From Yponomeuta sedellus (Eukaryota > Arthropoda > Insecta > Lepidoptera > Yponomeutidae): a stretch of DNA of 64,000 nucleotides. The stretch spans positions 15,119,143-15,183,142 of the forward strand of contig OW203724.1 in assembly GCA_934045075.1 (NCBI GenBank), written 5' to 3'. The position numbers and the translations under genes are program-made. Within the stretch, counting starts at the first letter, position 1. Each line of letters begins with the position of its first letter. Of this stretch, positions 34,016 through 44,540 are shown one piece after another. The notes under the pieces are model-generated. The model did not search any database and was not told the DNA's origin. It saw nothing but the letters and a program-made list of their open reading frames with translations.

Positions 34016-34625
34016 CCAGCTTTGTTCATGGATTCAACAAAGTTTTTTGTATAAACCTTTTTTTTTTTATATATATTTAACTTTAAGGTTTTTCTGCGTC
34101 GAGGTGGCGTTGTTTGATAAAAGAAATACTTAAAAAGATATGGATTAAAAGAATAAAGATTTTTTATGCAGGACTTAACATAAGTTTGCGACGTCGATAG
34201 CGGGTAAAGCGCGATTATATTAGGCCTAATTTATAACCATGTGTTCCTTTTTTTCTTATTATCAGATATATTTATGTTTCTGACTAAGACATACATTCTA
34301 TATTACGCTATTGAAACAGAGTGAAAACAGCATATTTGCCACCTGCACTGAATGGAACGCTTTCATTCTTAAGTTTTCTTCCGTCTAAAGAAATAGCAAA
34401 GGAGTCAAGGTTTTAATAGTGTTTTCCATTTTGTTGTTGGAGTTTCCTTTTTGGCGGGCTTTGTGTACCGGTAGCGTCGTACCAACGTGTTGAAGCCACC
34501 ATTGGACGGTTTCCCTTTGGACAATGACGGTAACGGCTCGACATTTTTTTCTTATGACGGATATATGAAACTAGTGTCTATTTTTCCTCACTTGTCCAAT
34601 TTAGTCAACTAGATTATACCAAAGG
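34016..34625. other. unassigned stretch
   Basis: No gene recognised. Confidence 0.3.
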
Positions 34626-34706
34626 GTTTTTTTTGTCCCCAGCCGAGGTTCGAACCCGGGACCTCTCGCATAAGTGGGCAGATGCGCTACCGCTGCGCCA
34701 CATAAT
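34626..34706 (-). repeat. tRNA-derived SINE, interrupted by the copia element
   Basis: On the minus strand TGGCGCAGCGGTAGCGCA (box A) and GGGTTCGAACCTCGGC (box B) are followed by GGGGACAAAAAAAACCC. A related copy is at 46.62-46.69 kb. The copia element was inserted at ATAAT directly beside the tRNA head. Confidence 0.75.
34702..34706 (+). repeat. copia target-site duplication, left
   Basis: ATAAT, identical to 39993-39997 on the other side of the element. A 5-bp duplication is standard for Ty1/copia integrases. Confidence 0.95.
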
Positions 34707-35012
34707 TGATGAGCAGAGTGGGCCGGGTGGCAGTGGATTTGCGTCGGAAGATACAAATAAAACCACGGAGTGAAGGCAATGAGCAGCAATATAATGTTCA
34801 CCATTAATGCTTACTATTGGATTTTACAATGGACAGATGCAATTAGATTTAATACAGTATTAGCAAAATATAGCAACCGCACTCGACGAGAGGGCACAGA
34901 GAAGAAGAAGAAAAAGAAACAATTGACAGACCACAGAACCGATTGTTGTATGATCGTTCATAGAGTATGAGTACATTTAAAGGATGCGTACACATAATGT
35001 TCATAATTAACA
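34707..35012 (-). repeat. copia 3' LTR (306 bp)
   Basis: On the minus strand it starts TGTTAATTATGAAC and ends GCTCATCA, the canonical TG..CA. All 306 positions match the other LTR by eye. Confidence 0.97.
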
Positions 35013-35021
35013 CTTCCCCTC
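35013..35021 (-). other. copia polypurine tract
   Basis: GAGGGGAAG lies immediately upstream of the 3' LTR on the coding strand, where plus-strand DNA synthesis is primed. Confidence 0.9.
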
Positions 35022-35479
35022 ATGCTTTACAATGTAGCAATACACAATACCAGTCTCTACACCCTAAGGAGACTCTACAATCAATTGTACGTATGTATAT
35101 AAAGTACTCTACAATATACTCTACATGTCATGTTCACAATACTCTACATGTAGATAGAATGTTACATGCCTATATACATAGAACTGATTAATCAAACAAT
35201 CAATAATTTACTATGTATGCAACCAAAAACCATAGTATTTCGATTCACACAAAAAGAAAATACAAATCTATGTACATGTACAAACAAACAATTATTATCA
35301 AACAAGTCTATCATTCTTTAAGACTATATCACATGTACATTAGTAAATTATACGTGCATACAGGCTTTACAAAAATATGTAACTCTATCATTCCTTACAA
35401 TAACATGACTCCATAACTAACATGGCATTAGGTTTAGTTGCATGCTCAAAAACATTTTCAAGAATAATAAAACATACAA
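35022..35479 (-). other. copia 3' untranslated region
   Basis: AT-rich, without open frames of note. It contains repeated TCTACA(A/T) motifs near 35060-35150. Confidence 0.7.
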
Positions 35480-36400
35480 CTATAGTGCTTTTAGATTCAA
35501 GTCATGAATAAAACTGTAATGTTTAACAGAGGGCAATGGCTTTGTTAAAATATCTGCTATCATCTTATCAGTAGATAGGTACCTTACTGTTACATAATGG
35601 TTCTGAACAAACTCTTTGACAAAATGGTATCTTAAATCTATATGTTTTGTTCTCTTATGACAGTATTCCTTTACCTCTAGGAGTTTTTGAGCACTTTGGT
35701 TATCATTAAATATTACAATTTTCATTTCTTTATTCAATAACTCCGATAAGAAATTCTTTATGAAACACAGATCTTTACAGACATCTCCTATTGCCAAATA
35801 TTCGGCTTCGGTACTTGACAAGGCAACACAGCGTTGTTTCCTAGACTCCCAATTAACTACATTTTTACCTAGTTTAACAACAAACCCTGTGTATGATTTT
35901 CTATTGTTTATATCATTTGCCCAATCTGCATCGGCATAAGCAGTAATGTCTAAGTTATTACTTTTATAAAAATTCAAACCATGATTTATTGTTCCAGCTA
36001 AATAACGTAATATTCTTTTTGCTGCTAGCCAATGACTTTTATCAAAACTATTGCAGTATTGGCTCAACTGGCTGCATGCAAATGCGATATCAGGCCTTGT
36101 GCACACTGATAGATACATTAATGAACCTATAAGTTGCCTATATTTATACTGATTATCATCAATTCTAGTCTCTGATTTTCGCAACTTATTATTTAACATC
36201 ATAGGAGTCGAAATTGGTTTACATTCTGACATTCCAAAACGTAACAACATTCTTTTTACATAGTTTGACTGGTCTAAAGTTAAAATACCTTTCTGTCTAT
36301 CTCTAGTTACATTCATGCCCAAACAATTTTTCAATGATCCTAAGTGTTTGACATCAAACTCTTTCTGTAGTAAATTGAACAATACATCAGTTGAACAGTT
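35480..36400 (-). pseudogene. copia pol, 3' part (end of RT and RNase H)
   Basis: From about 36400 the frame continues the RT after the break: NLLQKEFDVKHLGSLKN, then GMNVTRDRQKGILTLDQ and NYVKRMLLRFGMSECKPIST (conserved RT thumb of copia). RNase H follows with ADADWAND (Asp), VALSSTEAEYLAIGD (Glu) and VIFNDNQSAQKLL (Asp), and the HIDLRYHFVKEFV and ADILTKPLP end segments. All RNase H catalytic positions are visible. Normal C-terminal length. Confidence 0.93.
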
Positions 36401-38760
36401 CGAGAAAATGTAAAAATCATATCTACATACAATGCAATGATTGTTAAGCCCTGTTCAGATTTCTTTACATAAACGCATGGTTCACACTTGCTCTGAATAT
36501 AACCATTCTTAGACAAAACTTCATTGACTTTCATGTTCCACATCCTGCTAGCTTGCTTTAAGCCATACAAACTCTTCTGTAATAAACATACTTTCATATT
36601 GTCATTAATAAAACCTAGAGGTTGCTCCATATAGATACATTCATTCAATTCTCCATTCAGAAATGCAGTAGCAACATCTATGTGCTCTATATTCATGTCC
36701 AGCTCATTCGCCAAGCTAAACAGCATTCTAATTGTACAATGACGAACTACAGGAGAAAAAGTATCAACATAATCAATACCCTCTTTCTGAGTATAGCCGC
36801 GAGCAACCAAGCGAGCTTTGTATCGATCAAAATTACCTGAAGTATCGTGCTTGACCTTATAGACCCATTTACACTTTATTATATTCACATTTGATGGTCT
36901 ATCTACCAATTTCCATACTTTATTCTCAATGAGTGACTGATATTCATTTTGCATTGCATTTTTCCAATCATCACTATTTGAACTACTTACAGCTTCCTCG
37001 TATGTCTCAGGCTCATCGTTTATAGAACTTTGCACAGACAAAGACAAATCAAAATCATTATACCTTTTTGGCATTACATTCCGAGTAGACCGCACGGAAC
37101 GCTCACAGACGGTCACGGGAACCTCCGGACGAGTCGCAGCTGCTTCCTTCACCATTTCATTCCCTGAGGAATGCAGTCTGTCCTCTACAAGGACAGGCTC
37201 AGCAGGGGATAACTCACCCTCAATGCCACTGCAGTACTCGAAATCGCCATCTGAAGTTAGAGACGAATTTTTATTATAACTTACATCTTGAGTAGAAATA
37301 TTATTCATGTCAAAATTAAAATTATTATTCTCATTAATTATATTATCATTTGGAACATTGCCATTATCACAATTTATAATATTAGATTCTTTCAAATTCA
37401 ATTCATTGTTGCTTTTTATGACATCAAACATAAGTGACTCATTCAATTGCACAATGGTATTACAATTGCAATTCGCAGTACCACTGCTAGACACATTCAA
37501 TGTGTCAATATGTCTATAAAATATATGTTCAATAAATTCCACATTTCTAGATATAATAATCTTTTCAGGATTGGATGGCAACAACAATCTATATCCTTTA
37601 GAGGTCTCGCTATAACCCACAAAAATGCACATAACGGATTTTGCATCCAATTTAGTCCGTTTAGGCTCAGGCAGCAATGAATAGGCAATGCAACCAAAAA
37701 CACGAAGATGTCCAAGACTAATACTTCGTTGACACCATAATTCCTCTGGTAACTGGCCTGCTAAAGCAGCTGTAGGGCTCCTGTTTTTTAAATAAATTGC
37801 TGTCATTACAGCCTCACCCCAGAAACGCTTGCAAAGACCAGCTTCCCTTAACATGCAACGTACCTTTTCCATAAGAGTCCTGTTAAGGCGCTCTGATACA
37901 CCATTCTGCTGAGCACAATATGGCACTGTGGTCTGATGAACTATACCCTCTTTCAATAAATAATTGGTGAACTTGACACTGCAGTACTCACCACCATTAT
38001 CAGTACGTAGGCACTTAATAAACTTTCCTGTTTGCTTTTCTACCATGGATTTAAACTCAAGAAAACAAGTCATTACCTCTGATTTCTTCTTTAGCAAGTA
38101 TCCAAATGATTTCCTTGTGTGGTCATCGGTAAATGTGAGTAGATATCTCGCACCACTCCAGCTACATTCCTCCATAGGCCCGCAAACATCAGAGTGTATG
38201 ATCTCAAGCGGCTGGCTGGCTCTTCTCGCTATGCCCTTTGGGTAGGCTTTGGCCACTTGCTTCCCCTCGAGACATGCAGTACATGCTTTAATTCCAGCTG
38301 TTTCCTGAAACATAAGATTATGCGCAGCCTTTTGCCGCAGAGAATACATACCCTTCAGCGATAAATGACCCAATCTCCTGTGCCATACTTCCACTGACAC
38401 ATCTTGTGTAGCAACCTGTGCACTCTGTGCCTCCTTCACTTTGTGTAGGAGTGCCGAAGAATGCTCACTTGTCTGTAATACAGACTGTACAGAGACATCA
38501 CTCAACTTGTAAATCCCCTTACACAACTCAGCAGACAAGACATAGTGACCTACTACTTTACACTTATCATAGATAAAACATCCATCCTTATTGAACAATA
38601 CTGACATGCCCTTCTCAGCCATTCTACTAACCGAAAGCAAATTACTGGACAACTGCGGAACATACATCACATCTTTTATCTTCCATGCAGATCTGTCATC
38701 AATGGACATACTTACATGACCTACACCATCACTCTTCAAAGTTTCATTGTTAGCTATACA
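36340..38760 (-). pseudogene. copia pol, 5' part (protease end, integrase, RT)
   Basis: Numbering from Met at 38739: integrase zinc site H120, H125, C153, C156; catalytic core D184 (SDVCGPM), D247 (RTDNGGEY) and E283 (NGVSERLN). An acidic, Asn-rich linker spans about 410-540. RT starts near 600 with KCKWVYKVKHD, YKARLVARGYTQKEGIDY and HIDVATAFLNGELNECIYM (first Asp). The YVDD motif reads YVD-Met (36418-36429): one Asp codon is missing. About 15 nt later an extra TC (36402-36405) shifts the frame, and the ORF ends in unrelated residues. Confidence 0.93.
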
Positions 38761-38770
38761 AACTGAATTA

Positions 38771-39643
38771 TCAGTGTTTTAAATCCTGAATATAGTCTTT
38801 ATTATTGCACATATGAGAGGAACAACCCGAATCAACGATCCAGTCCTTCGATGAAACTGCCATAAAGCTTGATGCGATGAGAGACTTTTCCTTTCCATTA
38901 GCTTGTGTTTGTTGTTGTTGCTGTCTCTTCCATTGAAAGCATCTGGCTTTTATATGGCCGGGCTTCTTACAAAAGTGACAAATGACCGTTCTTTTCTTCG
39001 TTACATAGGCCACATCACTTAATTGGTCATTTGAGTTTTTTCTGAATTCTTCTTGTAGAAGACGGGTCCTCACCAGTTCTGTTGATAGTGTTTGACTTAT
39101 GCACACAGTCTCCAGGCCTGACACCAACGTATCAAAGTCAGATGGTAGTCCGCTGAGGAGCAATTCTGCTACCTCACCATCCTCAATTACTTTCCCGATG
39201 TCAGCGAGTTGCTGTACTAGTGTCATGATGTGATTGATGTATTCCGACATCCCTTTGAACTCCGAGTAGTCCGCATGATGAAGCTTTCTCATTAACACGA
39301 CCCGACGGTACAGACCTTTGTCTTCGAAAATGGTAGCCAACTTGGTCCACGCCTCTTTGGCCGTCTTGCAGTCGTGCACATATTGGTAGCATGTAGGCTT
39401 TACCCCCAAACAAATCTTCGCCAGTGCACGGCTATCTCTGTTGCTGTCTACTTCTGCGTTACTTCCATTCACGCAGTCCCATAGCCCTTCAAACGTGAGG
39501 GACATTTTCATTGCAAACTTCCATGTGGTATAGTTTGCCACGCCATCCAATTTCTCTATAGAAGTTGCTGCACCTCCAACGATTGTCGCGTTAATCTGGC
39601 CACTCATCCCAGCTGTTGGTAACGCCTCCTGTTCTACAGACAT
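38771..39643 (-). CDS. copia Gag with start of protease
   Basis: Start chosen at Met 39643 (SVEQEALP follows). The upstream in-frame Met at 39784 lies in the LTR and primer-site DNA and is not expected to be used. Domains: copia-type Gag (LDGVANYTTWKFAMKMSL, with the conserved LLSGLPSDFDTLVSGLE end), a CCHC knuckle (CHFCKKPGHIKARC), then WIVDSGCSSHM with the protease active-site Asp-Ser-Gly. A TGA at 38771-38773 ends the frame a few residues after the protease motif, while protease sequence continues in another frame. Confidence 0.9.
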   Translation of the reverse strand: MSVEQEALPTAGMSGQINATIVGGAATSIEKLDGVANYTTWKFAMKMSLTFEGLWDCVNGSNAEVDSNRDSRALAKICLGVKPTCYQYVHDCKTAKEAWTKLATIFEDKGLYRRVVLMRKLHHADYSEFKGMSEYINHIMTLVQQLADIGKVIEDGEVAELLLSGLPSDFDTLVSGLETVCISQTLSTELVRTRLLQEEFRKNSNDQLSDVAYVTKKRTVICHFCKKPGHIKARCFQWKRQQQQQTQANGKEKSLIASSFMAVSSKDWIVDSGCSSHMCNNKDYIQDLKH

Positions 39644-39672
39644 TGCAAATATTTGTATCTTCCACTGGATGT

Positions 39673-39686
39673 CTGGGTCCAGAACC
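39673..39686 (-). other. copia primer-binding site, initiator-tRNA half-molecule type
   Basis: Directly after the 5' LTR the coding strand reads GGTTCTGGACCCAG. The copia-type site pairs with the anticodon-stem region of initiator methionine tRNA (GGTTATGGGCCCAG); here two positions differ. It is not a site for the 3' CCA end. Confidence 0.7.
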
Positions 39687-39992
39687 TGATGAGCAGAGTG
39701 GGCCGGGTGGCAGTGGATTTGCGTCGGAAGATACAAATAAAACCACGGAGTGAAGGCAATGAGCAGCAATATAATGTTCACCATTAATGCTTACTATTGG
39801 ATTTTACAATGGACAGATGCAATTAGATTTAATACAGTATTAGCAAAATATAGCAACCGCACTCGACGAGAGGGCACAGAGAAGAAGAAGAAAAAGAAAC
39901 AATTGACAGACCACAGAACCGATTGTTGTATGATCGTTCATAGAGTATGAGTACATTTAAAGGATGCGTACACATAATGTTCATAATTAACA
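39687..39992 (-). repeat. copia 5' LTR (306 bp)
   Basis: Identical to the 3' LTR. Flanked on the right by the ATAAT duplication. Confidence 0.97.
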
Positions 39993-39997
39993 ATAAT
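39993..39997 (+). repeat. copia target-site duplication, right
   Basis: ATAAT, matching 34702-34706. Confidence 0.95.
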
Positions 39998-40592
39998 AAC
40001 GTATAAGGGCGTCATGTATGATCTAGTTAATGTACTCATGCCATCTTGTGTAAAACATGACTGCAATAAATTAATTGAATTGAACTCCTGACATATTATC
40101 CGTATTATGCATGTCAATATCCATATTATGCAAACCAGGACGCTATTATAGATAACACGCTGCCAAATTTATAAGAAAAGTTCATGAACTTGCGAAAAAA
40201 TATCTATTTGTGGCATGAAATGTCAATTTTGAGGTTAGAATGTTGTTTACTAAATTGGACAAGTTAGGACAATAGACTATAGATGTGTCGTCGCCAAAAA
40301 TCCGGCCAGACTATACGAATAATTTCTTTCGAAGTATAAAGAAATAAAACATCGGTAAAATGAAGATAAGAAAGATAAAAGAAGAATATTATCTATTGTG
40401 CATGATAATTGATAATGCAACATGTAAATGAGGCTTAGTGCGGAAATATTAGGTCTAACTATAGCATAACTAGAAGTAAGTAAAGTGGAATGCACTCAAT
40501 TTAAAATGTTTGTTGTTAAGTAAACGGTAATATACCAGAGCAGAGCAAACATATGTAAAGGAAGATGTGCTGTCGACTATACAGTTAAGAGA
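39998..40592. other. unassigned AT-rich stretch
   Basis: Nothing recognised. Confidence 0.3.
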
Positions 40593-40757
40593 TAAGATAT
40601 GAATATTATTTATTGTACACCAGAGCACAAATTATAAAACACGTAAAGATACAGAGTACAATTGGTTACGAGCTTAATGCTAAGAGCAATTTCTTCCAGG
40701 ACAACCTGACGATGGAAAGTTTCTGAAGAAAAAAAGAAACGGGTAGTCGGTATTAAC
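40593..40757 (-). mobile_element. non-LTR 3' UTR tail
   Basis: On the minus strand: GACTACCCGTTTC, GGAAGAAATTGCTCTTAGC, TGTACTCTG and the CAATAAATAATATTC terminus followed by ATCTTATC. Same tail family as 3.0, 13.1 and 54.3 kb, 5'-truncated. Confidence 0.8.
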
Positions 40758-41085
40758 TAAATAATAATATAGTTTATTTATAGCCCTAAGGAACGTAAAA
40801 GTTAAATCTCTATTACTGGTTTGTGTATGATTGTACCTAACTACAAAAAAAAATGGTAATTAAAATGTTATAAGCAGCTTGTTTATTTTAAACCTAAAAC
40901 ACACATAGATAGATAGATAATAAATAAATATTCGTGGACATATTACACAGATCTCGTTAGCCCTATACTAAGTACATACAACTAAATGACTTGTGTTATA
41001 GGTGATAACTCGACGATAGATTTAATGCAATAAATAGATTGATGACATCCAAGACTCGAGACAAACTAGAAAAGTTCATTTCCTA
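40758..41085. other. unassigned stretch with GATA run
   Basis: AGATAGATAGATAA near 40906; otherwise nothing recognised. Confidence 0.3.
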
Positions 41086-41132
41086 GTTTGACCCGGCCGG
41101 GGATCGAACCTGAGACCTTCGGCCTTCAGATA
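41086..41132 (-). repeat. tRNA-like box B fragment
   Basis: The minus strand reads GGCCGAAGGTCTCAGGTTCGATCCCCGGCC, a T-arm-like stretch of a SINE. The 5' half is not recognisable. Confidence 0.5.
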
Positions 41133-41136
41133 GATT

Positions 41137-41235
41137 GAGAACACTTTATTGTACACCAAAATCGAAATAATAATTATACGCGAGGTGATGTAGACCTCAA
41201 TCAAGCTTAATAGGTTATTCATAGTTTTCTGAAGT
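41137..41235 (-). repeat. retroelement tail remnant
   Basis: The minus strand ends GGTGTACAATAAAGTG, like the termini of other non-LTR tails here. Confidence 0.5.
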
Positions 41236-41663
41236 ATCTTTATCCGAATAGTTACAGCAAATTAGATAGTATCTAGCCGGCTACGCCAGAGATTCCCAGG
41301 GAGGAGCTCAATTGGCTCAATAAATTTCAAATTTCATTATTTGAAGAGGGAGTCGAGCGAAGTCGCGAGATGCCAATAGCGATTAGGTTTTCCGATCACG
41401 TCCACATAGTATTGGCGTGGATATTCCAGACACCTGTGCTCGCACTGTATGAGGCTTTAAACGCGGATCTGCTTCCACGATAAACTGACTGTGAAATATT
41501 TGCGGCGTGGGAGAACGCGTCTCCTTATGAATGATACATGCATGCCGCGGTGGCAACCGAAGCCTCGTTCAAACCCGGACGCTACAGCTCGTCCACTTCA
41601 GTAAAAATTACACTCTTCTTCTTCTTCGACCCATAGCAATCTACCTGGTTTGATATCAGCTCT

Positions 41664-41998
41664 TTGTACGTCCCCACTGCTGGGGCATGGGTGGAGCGTG
41701 GAACCTAACCATCCTGCATCGCAGGAAGGTTGGTGGAGGATTGTAAGACAGTGGCGGGCCTTACTGTGAGAAGATATCAAGCCGCCCATAAGGCCCCTGA
41801 TATGGCTTAACGACTGCCATTATATGATAGCCGGCACCAACGGCTTAACGTGCCTTGCGGAGCATGGAAGCGGTCGGAAGAAATGCTACTAGCGGTAGTC
41901 GCTACTAGCAGCTACGGGATGGTCACCCATCCAGCACCTGACCGCGCCTGGTGTTGCTTAACCCCAGTGATTGATTTCAATTAGGCCACGAGCGCTTC
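41664..41998 (+). repeat. family A repeat, nearly full length with internal deletion
   Basis: GTACGTCCCCACTGCTGGGG, GTAAGACAGTGGCGGGCC, CCGCCCATAAGGCCCC, CGGCACCAACGGCTTAACG and CATCCAGCACCTGACCGC, ending CCACGAGCGCTTC. Part of the TTCCTGC..CACC block is deleted, and GCTACTAGC is partly duplicated near 41884-41912. Confidence 0.85.
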
Positions 41999-42019
41999 AA
42001 CCAACTTATAGCAACCGAA

Positions 42020-42410
42020 TGCTGAGTATAGGTCTCTTCAAATGCACGCTATTAATTTCGGTCTTGGCCTTGCCGAATCTAGTTTTTCCTGCCGCTTTTC
42101 ATCATCAGTACATATCATTGGCCTAATCACACTTCTGCGCCCGTCTCTAGGTCTCCAAAGTAGTACTTCTGCACCCCATCTTTTATCTTGTCTACAACGT
42201 ATATGTCCTGCCCAGTTCCACTTCTTACGGGCAATCTCCGTAGCTATGTCAGTTAGTTTCGTACTTCTACTGATTTCAGTTTTTCAGATCCGGTCTTGAA
42301 GTGAGATACCCAAAATAGCACTCTGAGTCACCTATAGTTTCTTTGGTGAGTGTCAATGGCTCAGCTTCATAAACCATGACAGGGAGGACCGAGGAGGACA
42401 CATTGTTCGA
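42020..42410 (-). pseudogene. C-terminal fragment of an RTE-like non-LTR RT protein
   Basis: The minus strand encodes KLTDIATEIARKKWNWAGHI, RRQDKRWGAEVLLWRPRDG and RRSVIRP, the WAGHI..W..W.PR.G.R motif at the C-terminus of RTE-clade proteins. Upstream, VMVYEAEPLTLTKETI corresponds to the YGAETWTLTK segment. The RT palm itself is missing. Confidence 0.8.
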
Positions 42411-42454
42411 AGATCTGACCCTCAAGATTTATTGGTTAAAAGTTACATTACATT

Positions 42455-42531
42455 GCATAAACTCACGTCTGTATCCCGAGGGGTAGGCAGACACCCAGAT
42501 TTGCCATTAGCCACGATCCTTCGCTTCATAA
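42455..42531 (+). repeat. dispersed repeat (CCCAGAGGGGTAGG family)
   Basis: CACGTCTGTATCCCGAGGGG and CCACGATCCTTCGCTTCAT match 19757-19895. Confidence 0.6.
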
Positions 42532-42535
42532 AGAT

Positions 42536-42602
42536 TAATAGATAGATAGATAGGTAGGTAGGTGGGTAGGTAGGTAGGTAGGTAGGTAGGTAGGTAGGTA
42601 AT
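42536..42602 (+). repeat. (TAGG)n / (TAGA)n microsatellite
   Basis: TAGATAGATAGA changes into GGTAGGTAGGTAGG for about 65 bp. Confidence 0.95.
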
Positions 42603-43152
42603 TCAAGTTATATACCTAACTGCCAAATAACGACAAATTTACTGGTGAATAAGGCTGTTGTGAATTTGTGACCTGAGTTTGGTATTATTTTTTAGTACAA
42701 CAGCTGTGAGTTTCTCGGCTGCAGCACACCAGCAGCATATTTTTCGCTGTACGTTTCGTGTGGAACAGCATAGATTTTATGCATATTTCACGATCGAACT
42801 TACTTAATTTCTGCTGCTGGGTACAGCTCCAACTTTTGTTAGTTTTAGTACCGTCTACGGTAACGGTGGTAAAATTTGTAATTTAAATGTGTGAACTTGT
42901 TCAAGCAGTTCTTTATGATTCTAGCTAGCAAGAAAAGACCATTATTCTATGAATATCAGGCGATCGAGTGCATGCAAAGGAACTTTGTCTTCAGTAGATG
43001 ATCACAAATTCCAGGATTTGATTTCTTGCGCCGTTGTGATTCCGACTAGAGCAGAACATCAGAGAAGCAATTTCCTGGAATGTTTCTGTGATGTGTTCTC
43101 TGACTGCATTCTTTTCATTTGCTGCCGGCTCCAATACAAGATGTAACAAATC
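42603..43152. other. unassigned stretch
   Basis: Open frames on both strands (42949-43146 plus; 42991-43200 minus) overlap. The minus one (YKYFLDLLHLVLEPAANEKN) is of normal amino-acid composition but not recognised. Confidence 0.25.
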
Positions 43153-43154
43153 CA

Positions 43155-43232
43155 AAAAATATTTATAAGGGGAACTCCCTTTGTCGGATGTGTGTGGCAT
43201 CCGTCACAGGGAATTCTCCTTGTAAATATCCA
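43155..43232. repeat. imperfect inverted repeat, about 33-bp arms, 7-nt loop
   Basis: AATATTTATAAGGGGAACTC..GTCGGATG is mirrored by CATCCGTCACAGGGAATTCT..AAATAT with a few mismatches. Confidence 0.8.
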
Positions 43233-43299
43233 ACAACTTTTAAGGCTGTATGTACTAAAAATAGTTAACACAGATATTAAGATTTACGATGTTTCCTTT

Positions 43300-43375
43300 T
43301 GGAAAAAAAAACGTATTATAAAACAAGTAATCGTTTTTATTCTACTGGTGCCGCTAGTTAGCAACCCAAAGCTGT
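43300..43375 (+). repeat. fragment of GCTAGTTAGCA repeat family
   Basis: GTATTATAAAACAAG and GGTGCCGCTAGTTAGCAACC match the right flank of the foldback MITE at 27.1 kb and of the copy at 47.7 kb. Confidence 0.6.
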
Positions 43376-43740
43376 TTAACATGGTGACAGTTCCAAATTT
43401 GTAAAATAACATCAACCATTCCATGCCTAAGTTACCTTAAATGACTGCCTGTTTTTATATTTGATTTGTAATATTGGGTGTGTTTGTTTAGTCACTAGTT
43501 CTCGTAAATATTAAATAAATAAATAAATAAAACACAGTCAATAAAATGTAGATACATACAATAATGTATCTAAGTATTCAAAAATTTCTGTTGTAACAAA
43601 GTATCAGTGGTCCATATTATTAAAATATATTATTTTATAATAGATATAAATAGAGATATAAGATAAGAGAAGATAAGAGATATAACACTTTATTTAAACT
43701 TATTGCACAACCAGAAAAAAAGAATACGACAATAATTTCA

Positions 43741-43965
43741 GTCTGTTAGCTTTTAGAATATACCTACCTCCGGCTCTAGAGTAGGCTTCGGTTTTCGCCA
43801 ATTTCCGCCGGTTTTCGTACTGATTATCGAGTTCTAATTTCAAAATGGAGTGTCATATTAGTTCCGATTTCAAAAGTAGGTGTCATATTAGTTCCGTATT
43901 TCTATAACACGAATATATCCGATTCTATCCGATAGTAGCCGAGGTATATCCTAAAAGCTAACAGA
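43741..43965. mobile_element. MITE, about 33-bp inverted ends
   Basis: TCTGTTAGCTTTTAGAATAT at the left and ATATCCTAAAAGCTAACAGA at the right. The core has a direct repeat of GGTGTCATATTAGTTCCG / AGTGTCATATTAGTTCCG. No coding capacity. Confidence 0.75.
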
Positions 43966-43989
43966 TTAAATCATAATTAATAATACAAC

Positions 43990-44370
43990 ATGTAACAATC
44001 ATATTTTTTTATTTACGATTTTGAGTGCAATTGGTTCGTATGACGAATTCACTCCCCTACCCTGTATAGCGTCGTTTACATGGAGCCTGTAGCAAAGCAC
44101 CTTCAAAGACAATAGGGGTCGGCTAATTTTTTCGTCGTGAATACGCAAAAAGTTGGCGAACGCGCGGAGACCGCAACCGTATCTCAAATTAAATCTCACC
44201 AACAAATCTTCGCGGGCGGGATGAACCGGCGCGACCCCTACTGCGGCCATTCAGCGAGAGCGAAGCGGGACACCTTTGGCTTTATTTATCGCATTTGTAC
44301 AGCCATCTGAATGATGCCATTTGGTTTTCTTCACTCCGTCATTTTAATTTTTTGTATGAATCTATAAAAT
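43990..44370. other. unassigned, CpG-rich block
   Basis: GCGTCG, GCGCGGAGACCGC and GCGGGCGGGATG stretches in otherwise AT-rich DNA. No protein recognised. Confidence 0.3.
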
Positions 44371-44540
44371 ACTAGATGTGCCCTCGGCTTATCGATTTTG
44401 ACGTGAAAACGTAGCCTTTGCGTTAATCCAGGGTGTCAGCTAACTCTATACCAAATTTTATTAAAATACCTCTAGCCGTTTAGACGTGAAAAAGTAACAA
44501 ACATACGCACTCACAAACTTTCGCCTTTATAATATTATAA
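44371..44540 (-). mobile_element. Helitron-like non-autonomous element
   Basis: On the minus strand it starts near TATAAAGGCGAAAGTTTG, passes TTAGACGTGAAAAAG-type and CCCTGGATTAACGC blocks, and ends in ..ATCTAGT. Same family as the tandem pair at 55.6-56.0 kb. Confidence 0.65.

Larger units (their letters stand above)
34707..39992 (-). mobile_element. Ty1/copia LTR retrotransposon, structurally complete
   Basis: 5,286 bp on the minus strand: LTR, primer site, gag, protease, integrase, RT, RNase H, polypurine tract, LTR, in the integrase-before-RT order that defines copia. The LTRs are identical over 306 bp and the ATAAT target duplication is perfect, so insertion is recent. The coding region nevertheless has two frame breaks and a damaged RT active site, so this copy cannot make a working polyprotein without outside help. 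Confidence 0.97.

Noticed and set aside
39644..39784. Gag start inside the LTR at 39784 with a hydrophobic signal-like peptide
   Set aside because: The same 33 residues are encoded by the solo-side LTR at 34.8 kb, and the reading then crosses the primer-binding site. The Met at 39643 fits copia Gag.
42949..43200. Overlapping plus- and minus-strand frames as an antisense gene pair
   Set aside because: No homology seen on either strand, and lengths are within chance expectation.
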